Shown here: piece after piece, positions 43,628 through 51,767 of the stretch
How positions within the stretch are numbered: the stretch's first letter is position 1
How the letters are laid out: each line of letters starts with the position of its first letter
Translations under genes and position numbers: made by a program
Source of the DNA: JBEVJK01 sp040510195
GTDB taxonomy: Bacteria; Pseudomonadota; Alphaproteobacteria; Rhizobiales; Rhizobiaceae
Length of the DNA: 64,000 nucleotides
Assembly: GCA_040510195.1 (NCBI GenBank)
Contig: JBEVJK010000081.1
Coordinates: 13,091 to 77,090, forward strand
Direction: 5' to 3'
Notes under the pieces: model-generated
Told to the model about the DNA's origin: nothing
Databases searched by the model: none
Seen by the model: only the letters and a program-made list of their open reading frames with translations

Positions 43628-44359
43628 ATGACCAACGGCCCCGATCCCAAGGCGTTCGCCCATGTCACGGACTGGGTGTTCGACCTCGACAACACGCTCT
43701 ACCCGCACCACTCGAACCTGTTCTCGCAGATCGACCTCAAGATGACCGCCTATGTCGCCGAGCTGCTGCGCCTTTCGCGCGAAGATGCGCGGGCGCTGCA
43801 GAAGCAGCTCTATCTAGAATATGGGACGACGCTGAACGGGTTGATGGAACGCCACAAGATCGATCCCGACGACTTTCTAAACAAGGTCCACGACATCGAC
43901 TATTCCTGGCTGACGCCCGATCCGGGGCTGGGAGACGCCATCCGTGCCCTGCCCGGCAGAAAGTTCATCTTCACCAATGGCGATAGGGGCCACGCCGAGC
44001 GAACCGCCCGGCAGCTCGGCATCCTCGAGCATTTCGACGACATCTTCGATATCGTTGCCGCCGGGCTCACACCCAAGCCATCGCCCGCGACTTACGACAA
44101 GTTCATTGCGCTGCACCGCATCGCCGGGCGGAACGCAGTGATGTTCGAGGATCTCGCACGGAACCTGACCGTGCCGAAGGCGCTGGGCATGACCACCGTG
44201 CTGATCGTGCCAAAGAATTTCCAGCCGACCTTCTCGGAGATCTGGGAGCGCGACCCGGCCTTCGACGACGCCGTCGACTTCGTCACCGACGACCTCGCCG
44301 CCTTCCTGCGTGCCGCTGTCGACAAACCGCTGGAAGGCGCGGCGGCGTCCGGGAGCTGA
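43628..44359 (+). CDS. HAD-family pyrimidine 5'-nucleotidase
   Basis: A 243-residue HAD hydrolase of the SDT1/PpsR-like pyrimidine 5'-nucleotidase group. Motif I is WVFDLDNTLYPHHSNLFSQI, followed by KFIFTNGDRGHAERTARQLG (motif II), the lysine in TPKPSPATYDKF (motif III) and VMFEDLARNLTVPKALGMTT (motif IV). It should dephosphorylate UMP/CMP or related phosphates. GATAAGAGGCG precedes the ATG. Its stop and that of the convergent fusion gene lie in a six-base inverted repeat. Confidence 0.9.
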   Translation: MTNGPDPKAFAHVTDWVFDLDNTLYPHHSNLFSQIDLKMTAYVAELLRLSREDARALQKQLYLEYGTTLNGLMERHKIDPDDFLNKVHDIDYSWLTPDPGLGDAIRALPGRKFIFTNGDRGHAERTARQLGILEHFDDIFDIVAAGLTPKPSPATYDKFIALHRIAGRNAVMFEDLARNLTVPKALGMTTVLIVPKNFQPTFSEIWERDPAFDDAVDFVTDDLAAFLRAAVDKPLEGAAASGS

Positions 44360-44386
44360 CGTGCAGAAAGCGGGCCGGAAGAGCCG

Positions 44387-46078
44387 TCAGGCGACACTGC
44401 CGCGAGCCTTCTCCTGCGCCAGATATTGGTGGACGAAGGCGATCGCCATGCTGCCCTCGCCGACCGCCGCGGCGACCCGCTTGACCGGGCTCAGCCGCAC
44501 GTCGCCGCAAGCGAAGACGCCTGGGACGCTGGTCTCGAGCAGATAGGGGTCACGTTCGTGCGACCAGCGCCCGGCCTTCCGCACATCGTCGCCGGTCAAC
44601 ACATATCCGCGTTCGTTGCAGGCGACCTCGGAGGGCAGCCAGGCGGTCTCGGCGTCGGCGCCGATGAAGATGAAGAAGCCGCCGCAAACGTATCGACGGA
44701 CGTCGCCGCTTGCCTTTTCGAGGATCTCAATCGCCGACAGGTGGCCTTGGCCGTGGACGGAGCGCACTTCGGAGCCGAGCTTCACCGAAATGTTCGACTT
44801 GGAGGCGATCTGCGCCACCAGATAATGCGACATGCTGTCTTCCAGGCGCTCGCCCCGGACGACGAGGGTGACGCTGCGCGCGTGGCCGGCGAAGTGGAGC
44901 GCCGCCTGACCGGCCGAGTTCCCCGCGCCGACGAGGTGCACGTCCAGGCCGTGGATGGCGTTCGCCTCGCTCCGCGATGCTCCATAGAAGACGCCTTTGC
45001 CGATCAGGCGGTCGATGCCTTCGATTGCCATGCGCCGCCATGCCACGCCGGTGGCGAGGATGAGGCTCCGCGCGCGGATGACATCGGATCCGTCGAGAAG
45101 CACTTCGTGCCGCGCCGGATCGAGGCCGACCACGCTGCGCGTCACCAGGATTTCAGCTCCCAGGCGCCTTGCCTGTTGAAGAGCGCGGCTGGCTAGCTCG
45201 TCACCCGAAATGCCGCTGGGAAAGCCGAGATAGTTCTCGATGCGCGAGGACGTGCCGGCCTGCCCGCCGGGTGCCTCCCGTTCCACCACGACCGTGCTCA
45301 GCCCTTCCGACGCTCCGTAGACCGCCGCGGCAAGGCCTGCCGGGCCGCCGCCGACGACCGCGACGTCGTACTCGCCGGCCCGCGGAGCGGTCTGCAGCCC
45401 GAGGCGGTTGGCGAGATCGCGCAGCTCCGGTTTCACTAGAACGGTGCCGTCGGCCAATCGCGCGACCGGGCCGTCGGTAGCCTCGCGCTGCGACGCTTCC
45501 ATGACGGCTGCCGCCTCCGAAGAGTTGGGAGGCATGGATTCGAACGAAATCTGGTTGCGCGCCAGAAATCGGCGCAGCTCGCCGCCGGCGGTGTCCCATC
45601 GATGCGCGATCAGCGTGACGCGCGGCTTCTGCGGTTCGGCCGTCGCGGCCTGAAGTCCGCCGAGCCGCTCGCGGGCAAGTGCATTGACCTTCCGGGCGAC
45701 GTCCTGAGAGACCGCCGCAAGCGCATAGTACTGCTGAACCTCGATCCGCATGACCCGCGACGGCTCGGCCGCGCGATAGCCGCCGGGGAAGGGTGTGCCG
45801 AGGGTGATGGGAACCTCACCGAAGATCGTTCCGGGAAGGCGCCAGCCGAGCGTGCGCTCGATCCCGTCGAACGTTTTGACGACTTCGATCCTGCCGGAGA
45901 GAACCGCAAAGAGCGCCGCCTCTCCGCCTTCCGGGGCGGCGAACTCGCCAGCGGAGAGATGGATGTCGGCCGACGTCTTCGCGAGGCGTTGCAGTTCGGT
46001 GGCCGGCAGGGCCGAAAACAAGGGGATCGCTGCAACGTCCTCAACCGTCAGCACAGCCACCCCCAGTCGGTCATCCAC
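44387..46078 (-). CDS. Cyclic-nucleotide-binding / thioredoxin-reductase-like fusion
   Basis: A 563-residue three-part protein. Residues about 1-140 form a cNMP-binding beta roll (GGEAALFAVLSGRIEVVKTF; LPGTIFGEVPITLG). A middle section (VTLIAHRWDTAGGELRRFLA, ADGTVLVKPELRDLA) looks like a thioredoxin/glutaredoxin fold without cysteines. From about residue 235 there is a TrxR-like flavoprotein with YDVAVVGGGPAGLAAAVYGA, VVGAGNSAGQ-like VHLVGAGNSAGQAALHFAG and VFACGDVR. The CxxC of true thioredoxin reductase is missing: the site reads GKGVFYGASRSEA. GTG at 46078 is used; GTG at 46060 is also possible. Confidence 0.87.
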   Translation of the reverse strand: MDDRLGVAVLTVEDVAAIPLFSALPATELQRLAKTSADIHLSAGEFAAPEGGEAALFAVLSGRIEVVKTFDGIERTLGWRLPGTIFGEVPITLGTPFPGGYRAAEPSRVMRIEVQQYYALAAVSQDVARKVNALARERLGGLQAATAEPQKPRVTLIAHRWDTAGGELRRFLARNQISFESMPPNSSEAAAVMEASQREATDGPVARLADGTVLVKPELRDLANRLGLQTAPRAGEYDVAVVGGGPAGLAAAVYGASEGLSTVVVEREAPGGQAGTSSRIENYLGFPSGISGDELASRALQQARRLGAEILVTRSVVGLDPARHEVLLDGSDVIRARSLILATGVAWRRMAIEGIDRLIGKGVFYGASRSEANAIHGLDVHLVGAGNSAGQAALHFAGHARSVTLVVRGERLEDSMSHYLVAQIASKSNISVKLGSEVRSVHGQGHLSAIEILEKASGDVRRYVCGGFFIFIGADAETAWLPSEVACNERGYVLTGDDVRKAGRWSHERDPYLLETSVPGVFACGDVRLSPVKRVAAAVGEGSMAIAFVHQYLAQEKARGSVA

Positions 46079-46226
46079 GCCGCGGCATACTCCTTCGCGA
46101 ACCAGGCGAGGTCAAGGCGGCCAAGGGGCGCCGGAAGGCACTTCGCTTGCGCCGTTCGCGAGCCGGGAATAGGCTTTGGTCGAGATGCTGCAGCTGGGCA
46201 TCGCCCGGGCGGACGGAGGACCAGGG

Positions 46227-47483
46227 ATGGCTGCCAAGGACGGTGTTCAGACGCAGGGCGAAGGGTCGGTCAAGGTCGGCGATCGGTCGCTTGCCACCCT
46301 CGAGGTCGGGGATCCGAGCGGCCCGCTAGTGCTGCACAACCACGGCGGGCCGTCCAGCCGGCTCGAGGCGAAGGTCTTCGAGCCCCAGGCGCGGGCGCTG
46401 GGTCTGCGATTCATCTGCGTCGATCGGCCGGGCCAGGGCAAATCCGATCCCCACACGGACCGGACCTTTGCCAGCTGGGCGGCGGATCTGGAGGCGGTCG
46501 CCAACGCCGTTGGCGCCGAGACATACGCGGTGACAGGATGGTCCGAGGGCGGCCCCTGGGCGCTCGCGGCAGCCGCCTACCTCGATCCAGCGAGGCTGGT
46601 CCATGTGACCAGCATCGCCGGCGGCTCCTACGGCGCGTTCGGCGGCAACTGGGCGGCGCAAGACCTGTCCAAGGTCGACGCGATCGGCGGCTTCCTGGCG
46701 CTGCATTTCCGCCCGGGATTCCAGCTCATGTACGACCTTGTCGACGTCGCAACGACGAGGTTTCCCGACAAGTATAAGCAGGGGCTGTTGAAAGCGGGCT
46801 GCCTTGCCGATCGAGAGGTGCTCGCCGACGCGCGTGTGCTCAACCTCATGGCGGAATCCGGGGGCGAATGCTTCCGGCACGGTGCCGACGGCCTGGTGAG
46901 GGACGCGCAGATGCTCTATCAGGCGTGGCCGTTCGACATCACGGAAATCCGGCGGCCGGTTCATCTCTGGCAGGGCAGCGCGGATACTTTCGTTCCCGAG
47001 GCGGTGAACAGGCCATTGGGCGACCGGATGCCCGGCGCGGTGTGGCACGAAGTGCCCGACGGCGGGCACTTCATCGCGGTCTCGCACGCAGCCGACATTC
47101 TGAGCATCGCCGCTCAGGACCTCGCGAAGGGCCGGGAGCGGCCGATTGCCGGCCTGACGACCTCGCCGCACTTCGGCCACAGTTGGAACGATCGGCCGCT
47201 TCATTTGTTGAAAGGGGTCAGGCGAGCTTCTCATTCCTGTGCGCCGTCGGGAAGATCGTCCCCAGGAAGGTGTCAACCGATGCCGAAAAACGCGATCTGG
47301 CGAGGCTTCCGCCGCGGACTGGGCAGCAGCTTGCGTCTGTTCCGCGCCCGACGAAAGCAAGGCGATCCCGAAATCCAACGTCTCTGCGAAGAATGGGACA
47401 AGGAACTCTGGGACGAACTGCACGACGACAGCGAAGAGTTCATTCGCAAAGGGCTCGACGAGCCGGAGCGCCGCCGGGCTTAG
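46227..47483 (+). CDS. Alpha/beta hydrolase with a C-terminal extension
   Basis: A 418-residue protein. Residues 1 to about 310 are an alpha/beta hydrolase: HNHGGPSSRLEAK (oxyanion region), DRPGQGKSDPH, the nucleophile elbow TGWSEGGPWAL, the acid in QGSADTFVPEAV and the histidine in PDGGHFIAVSH. The remaining residues are not hydrolase-like; the last 67 (from MPKNAIWRGFRRG, residue 352) form a basic then acidic helical segment with its own AGGAAGG upstream at about 47264 and could be a separate in-frame gene. ATG at 46227 has GGAGGA six bases before it. Confidence 0.8.
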   Translation: MAAKDGVQTQGEGSVKVGDRSLATLEVGDPSGPLVLHNHGGPSSRLEAKVFEPQARALGLRFICVDRPGQGKSDPHTDRTFASWAADLEAVANAVGAETYAVTGWSEGGPWALAAAAYLDPARLVHVTSIAGGSYGAFGGNWAAQDLSKVDAIGGFLALHFRPGFQLMYDLVDVATTRFPDKYKQGLLKAGCLADREVLADARVLNLMAESGGECFRHGADGLVRDAQMLYQAWPFDITEIRRPVHLWQGSADTFVPEAVNRPLGDRMPGAVWHEVPDGGHFIAVSHAADILSIAAQDLAKGRERPIAGLTTSPHFGHSWNDRPLHLLKGVRRASHSCAPSGRSSPGRCQPMPKNAIWRGFRRGLGSSLRLFRARRKQGDPEIQRLCEEWDKELWDELHDDSEEFIRKGLDEPERRRA

Positions 47484-47494
47484 AACTCGGCTGG

Positions 47495-49363
47495 TTATCC
47501 ACCAAGCCGCACATACTCGGCGGTGGCGGCAAAGCTCGAGCCTTGCTTGGCGATTTCAGCCAGGATCTCAGGGACCACAATCGATGCGGGGGACGTGCCC
47601 GCGAAGGCGGCGGCGGTGAGTTCGCGCGGTCCCGTGAGGGCAAGCAGGATCTGGGGCGTGGCGCCTTTCGCCGTGCCTTCTGCGCCGTTCAGTCCCATGG
47701 GAACGGAAAAGGTGATCCTGTCGCCCGCCGCTTTGGCGAAACCGTTCAAGTTATAGGCCATCCCGGCATGATCGATGAGCAGCAGGCTCGTATGCGTGCC
47801 CGGCCGCGTCTTCAGAGCGCCGGTCACCTGCGCACCGTGGGGAATAGCGGCGCGATCGAGCGTGAGGCGCGGCGCCTCCGCTGGGCTGTCGCGCAGGGCA
47901 CCCAGAAGGCGTGTGACCTCGCATTGACGAGGATCGATGAGATGAACCTGGATGTCAGGCTCCTGGTGGAAGCGCGTCTCGAACGCCGACAGCAGCTGCT
48001 CGAAGGGTCGCGGATGCGTGCCGAAGCCCGCGATCTCCGTCGCCCGACCGGTGGCTGACGTCACTGCGGCGTAGAAGCAGTCGCCGCCTTTGTAGCCCTT
48101 CACCCAAGCGATGCGGTCGGCCGTGTCCGCAGAGGGTTTCGGGACCACGGCAATCTCGGTTCCAGCCTCGGGAGCCACAGGATCATTCGGTGCCGCGTGG
48201 GGCTCGGTCGCCGTCGGGATGGATACAGGGGTGCCCAAGTCGTTCCAGGTGGGAAGGGCGATGAAGAGCGCCAGGGCGGCGGTGGCTGCCGTGGCGATCC
48301 CGTACATTGGGAGACGCGAAGGCCAACGCCGGTGGCTTTCAGGCGGTGGAGTGAGCCTGATCGGATTGCTGATCTCGCGTTGCATGGCCCTGGCTTGCAA
48401 AAGAGCCTCACGGACCTTCTCGTCGCGGGGATCTTCCGCCAATCGCGCCTGCATCTCGTCGATGAAGCGCTCGATCTGGCTGTTGGGGGTGACCAGCAGC
48501 TTCTGTAGCGGGGTGAGAGCGGCGGCAATTTCGGCTCGCTGTGGCTCGCTGGTCGGGACAGGCGCCTCGGCAGGTACGAGGTCTCGAACGAGACGCTTGA
48601 CCAGCGCGACGCGGAGGTCGCCCTCTTCCTGCGGCTTCGGCAGGTCCACATGGTCGCAGTCGAACGGGATCGGCGTGATGCCGTTGATCCCCGGGTCCGA
48701 ACTGTCGCGGTCGACGACGCGGACGCCATAGGTGTCCATCGTCTCGTAGAGGATGACGACGCGCACACCGAGCTCGGCAAAGCGGTTCCTGAACCAGTGG
48801 CTGAGGTCGAAGAGCTGCGCGTTGTTTGCCCTCAGCTCGCGAACGGCGCGGCTGGGCCGGGCGGACTCCATCGCGGCGATATAGTTCGCGATGCGGGAGC
48901 CGGCATGCGGTGTGCCGAAGAAGGCGAGCCCCGCCGTGCGGCGGACGACGTCGGTGTATGCCCGGTCGATGTCGAGGCCGATGCGCAGCATCTCCTTTGC
49001 AACCAGGCCGCCGTAGCTATGGCACACGAACAGGATCGGGATGTCCCCGCGCAAGGTCGTCTGGACCATGGCGAGCACGTTGATGACCCGCTCAGACAAC
49101 TGCATGGCGCCGCCGAGCCAGTTGCTCGAGCGAACGCGATAGCCGACGGTGTAGATGTTTAGCCGCGGCTCTTCCGCCAAGAGCCAGGACTCCCAGCAAT
49201 TGCCCTTTCGATCGAAGCACCATGTCTCGATGGCGTCGCCGTCTAGGCCATGAATGAACACCACATTCAACCGGGCCTGATCGCCGGCCGTGTGCAGCAA
49301 GCGCATCGTCGTCGGAACGGGCTTGCTCTTCAGAAAGAAACCTAAAGAGTGCATCAGGCCCAT
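47495..49363 (-). CDS. SERAC1-like lipase/esterase with membrane anchor and C-terminal domain
   Basis: A 622-residue protein. Residues about 25-260 form an alpha/beta hydrolase of the SERAC1/PGAP1-like group: VVFIHGLDGDAIETWCFDRK, TVGYRVRSSNWLGG, the nucleophile in FVCHSYGGLVAKEML, AFFGTPHAGSRIANY and a likely histidine in PFDCDHVDLPKP. A membrane span follows near 353-372 (YGIATAATAALALFIALP). The C-terminal 200 residues (GGDCFYAAVTSATGRATEIA, FETRFHQEPDIQVHLIDPRQ) resemble sensor-like tails of some rhizobial kinase and caspase-like proteins. ATG at 49363 is preferred over 49396 because of AAGGA before it. Confidence 0.72.
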   Translation of the reverse strand: MGLMHSLGFFLKSKPVPTTMRLLHTAGDQARLNVVFIHGLDGDAIETWCFDRKGNCWESWLLAEEPRLNIYTVGYRVRSSNWLGGAMQLSERVINVLAMVQTTLRGDIPILFVCHSYGGLVAKEMLRIGLDIDRAYTDVVRRTAGLAFFGTPHAGSRIANYIAAMESARPSRAVRELRANNAQLFDLSHWFRNRFAELGVRVVILYETMDTYGVRVVDRDSSDPGINGITPIPFDCDHVDLPKPQEEGDLRVALVKRLVRDLVPAEAPVPTSEPQRAEIAAALTPLQKLLVTPNSQIERFIDEMQARLAEDPRDEKVREALLQARAMQREISNPIRLTPPPESHRRWPSRLPMYGIATAATAALALFIALPTWNDLGTPVSIPTATEPHAAPNDPVAPEAGTEIAVVPKPSADTADRIAWVKGYKGGDCFYAAVTSATGRATEIAGFGTHPRPFEQLLSAFETRFHQEPDIQVHLIDPRQCEVTRLLGALRDSPAEAPRLTLDRAAIPHGAQVTGALKTRPGTHTSLLLIDHAGMAYNLNGFAKAAGDRITFSVPMGLNGAEGTAKGATPQILLALTGPRELTAAAFAGTSPASIVVPEILAEIAKQGSSFAATAEYVRLGG

Positions 49364-49592
49364 AGAAAATCCTTGCCGGGATTCGCTAAAGTTCATTCAA
49401 AGGAAATTCGCGACTACCCTGCCGCTTGTTCTCCGATCATATCACGGAGAGAGTTGTGCCCGAAAGCTTCTTTCAACCCAGACCATATCCTGCAAGTGGT
49501 TATGCTTTCGAAAGCACTGTTTTCTCGACCGGATAGGCGAACGAACATTTCCGCCCCTTGCAGATGACGGCGATTCACGGGACAAGAACGCG

Positions 49593-50321
49593 ATGGGCGC
49601 GAAATACGACACCATCGGGATCAACTATGCGGAGCTGCGCAAGCCGGACCGGCGGATCGCTCGGATCATCGAGAGCGCACTCGGCTCGGCTGAGACGGTC
49701 TTGAACGTCGGCGCGGGGACCGGTTCCTACGAGCCGACCGATCGTTCGGTCACCGCCGTCGAGCCTTCGCGCGAGATGATCCGCAAGCGCAGTCCGGGGG
49801 CCACCGAAGCCGTTCAGGCCAGCGCCGACGATCTGCCTTTCGACGACAAGAGCTTCGACGCCTCCATGGCGATCCTGACCATCCATCACTGGCCCGACAA
49901 GGCAGCGGGCCTGCGCGAGATGCGCCGCGTGACACGCGGGCGGATCGTCCTGCTCACCTTCGATCCGTCGCACCGGCCGTGGCTGACCGACTATCTCCCT
50001 GAACTGGCGACGCTGGACCAGGAGCAGGCGCCGGCGATGTCCGACTACGAGCGCTGGCTGGGGCCCGTGAAGGTCACGCCGGTGTTGGTGCCACATGATT
50101 GCAGCGACGGCTTCCTCTATGCCTATTGGCGCCGACCCGCGGCCTATCTCGATGAACGCATCCGATCAGGCAGCTCGTCGTTCTGGGCCATCGGCAGCGC
50201 CGAAGCGGGCCTGCAGAGACTGAAGCGGGACCTCGAAAGCGGCGAATGGGAACGGCGCTACGCCGACCTGCTCGCGCTTGACGCGTACGACGCAGGGTAC
50301 CGGCTCGTCGTCGCGGCGTGA
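49593..50321 (+). CDS. Class I SAM-dependent methyltransferase
   Basis: A 242-residue methyltransferase (Methyltransf_11 type). Motif I is TVLNVGAGTGSYEPTDRSVT, followed by AVEPSREMIRKR, ADDLPFDDKSFDASMAILTI with HHWPD, and MRRVTRGRIVLLTFDPSH. The substrate is not indicated; similar small enzymes methylate small molecules or quinone-like compounds. ATG at 49593 (MGAKYDTIGINYAELRK) is chosen; the longer frame from 49290 lies across the upstream divergent gene's start. It is isolated, divergent from the SERAC1-like gene. Confidence 0.85.
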   Translation: MGAKYDTIGINYAELRKPDRRIARIIESALGSAETVLNVGAGTGSYEPTDRSVTAVEPSREMIRKRSPGATEAVQASADDLPFDDKSFDASMAILTIHHWPDKAAGLREMRRVTRGRIVLLTFDPSHRPWLTDYLPELATLDQEQAPAMSDYERWLGPVKVTPVLVPHDCSDGFLYAYWRRPAAYLDERIRSGSSSFWAIGSAEAGLQRLKRDLESGEWERRYADLLALDAYDAGYRLVVAA

Positions 50322-50348
50322 GCCCGACGGGGCCTCCAGAGACGACCC

Positions 50349-51176
50349 TCATGCGGCGGCAAGCTGTTCCAGCCGCTCGGCGAGGGCGTTGAGTTCCCAC
50401 TGGCGAGCGAGGATTGCGGCTTTGCTCCAGGTGGGACGCTTGGCGGAGATGGGTGGCAGGGGCGCATTGGCGTCCATGGTCGCGAGGCGGCGATAGAGGC
50501 GAAGCTTGTCGGCCTGCTGGGGGAACTGTCCGTCGGCAAGCATCGTCTCCAGATCTGGATAGCGCTTCAGAAGGCTTGCTGCGGTCTGCGGACCGATGCC
50601 TCGTGCGCCGGGGATCTTGTCTGACGGGTCGCCGCGCAAAGCGATGAAGTCCGGCACCTGGCTTGGATCGACGCCGTAGCGCTGCCGGACCTCCTTCGGC
50701 CCGATGCGGGCAATTTCACCGGCCTTCACCGGTTGCAGGATGGTCGTCCGTTGCGAAGCCAGCTGGAATGCATCGCGATCGCCGCTCGCGACGACCACCG
50801 TGCCTCGTCGTTTCTCCCCTACCTTCACCGCCGCCGCCAGAAAATCGTCAGCCTCGTAGCCAGCCGCCTTTCCCACCGTGAAGCCGCAAGCTCGCACGAG
50901 GTCCGGCAAGACCTCCAACTGCTCCACCAACTCGTCGTCGAATTCCCGCCCGCTCTGGTAGGTCGCGAATTCCTTGACCCGCCAAGTCGGCGCCGAGAGC
51001 GTGTCCCAGCCGACGACAACCGCTCGGGGCTTCTCGGACTCGTAGAAGCGAAGCATGTAGTTGGCAAAACCGACGATGGCGCCGGCACCCTTGCCGCCGG
51101 ACCGCCGGAGCGTCTTCGGAATGCCATGGTAGGCGCGGTGAGCAAACGAATCGCCATCGATGACGAGCAGGGACAT
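50349..51176 (-). CDS. 5'-3' exonuclease of the Pol I N-terminal / FEN type
   Basis: A 275-residue stand-alone flap-type nuclease. SLLVIDGDSFAHRAYHGIPK is the N-terminal metal-binding strand, VGWDTLSAPTWRVKEFATYQ and the arch AAGYEADDFLAAAVKVGE follow, then VVVASGDRDAFQLAS and the helix-hairpin-helix ALRGDPSDKIPGARGIGPQT. The acidic residues of both metal sites are present. Stand-alone copies act in removal of RNA primers or flaps beside Pol I. A GC-rich hairpin with a T-run lies in its leader. Confidence 0.9.
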   Translation of the reverse strand: MSLLVIDGDSFAHRAYHGIPKTLRRSGGKGAGAIVGFANYMLRFYESEKPRAVVVGWDTLSAPTWRVKEFATYQSGREFDDELVEQLEVLPDLVRACGFTVGKAAGYEADDFLAAAVKVGEKRRGTVVVASGDRDAFQLASQRTTILQPVKAGEIARIGPKEVRQRYGVDPSQVPDFIALRGDPSDKIPGARGIGPQTAASLLKRYPDLETMLADGQFPQQADKLRLYRRLATMDANAPLPPISAKRPTWSKAAILARQWELNALAERLEQLAAA

Positions 51177-51197
51177 TTCCGCAACTTAGCGAAAAGA

Positions 51198-51232
51198 GCC
51201 CACCGGCGCGACTGGTGAAGCGTCCGGTGGGC
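51198..51232 (-). terminator. Terminator-like hairpin in the exonuclease leader
   Basis: Perfect nine-base arms GCCCACCGG and CCGGTGGGC separated by 17 bases, followed on the minus strand by TCTTTTCGC and then, 21 bases from the hairpin, the exonuclease ATG at 51176. It looks like an intrinsic terminator or attenuator, but no gene upstream on the same strand needs one. Confidence 0.55.
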
Positions 51233-51472
51233 GAAGACCCGCATAGGAAGGGACGTTAGCTACACGGATTGCCGTTCCCTCTGGAATTCCCGCAAAGAAC
51301 CGACGTCGATGGCCTTCGTTCCGGTCTCGACGGCTAAAGGGACCATTGCTCAAACTTTCTCAGACTATCGGCAGCGGAGATCGCTGCCGTTGGTCTGATC
51401 GCTGCCATTGACGCAACACTGCGATGGTCTTCGTAGTAAGTCGGGCTCAATCGATCTGAGGGCGAACTTGAG

Positions 51473-51676
51473 ATGACCGTGGACGACGCGATGCGGGCCG
51501 CCGGAGTTCTATCATCCGAAGACTCGAAGATGTTGGGCGAGGTGTTCGCAGCAACGGGTGCTGGGCTGGAGAGCGACGTCGAGCGCGAGGAAGTCGCCTC
51601 ATTGATCCTCGCCCACTTCAAAGCCGGAATCACCGACCGAGACGCCCTGATCGACCTGATGAAGACCCCCAGGTGA
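51473..51676 (+). CDS. Small hypothetical protein, 67 residues
   Basis: An acidic, mainly helical small protein (MTVDDAMRAAGVLSSEDSKM; REEVASLILAHFKAGITDRD). It has no signal peptide, membrane segment or cysteine and I do not recognise a family. GAACTTGAG precedes the ATG, a moderate ribosome binding site. It is isolated: a 296-base gap before it holds only the exonuclease leader hairpin, and the oxidase gene follows 91 bases later. Confidence 0.5.
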   Translation: MTVDDAMRAAGVLSSEDSKMLGEVFAATGAGLESDVEREEVASLILAHFKAGITDRDALIDLMKTPR

Positions 51677-51767
51677 TGCTTTGAAGGCCGCGGCACTCTC
51701 CTTGACCGCTTGTTGAGGGTCACAATCAACTTTAGCATTGGCCTGGATTCGCGTTTGGGAGCGCGCC

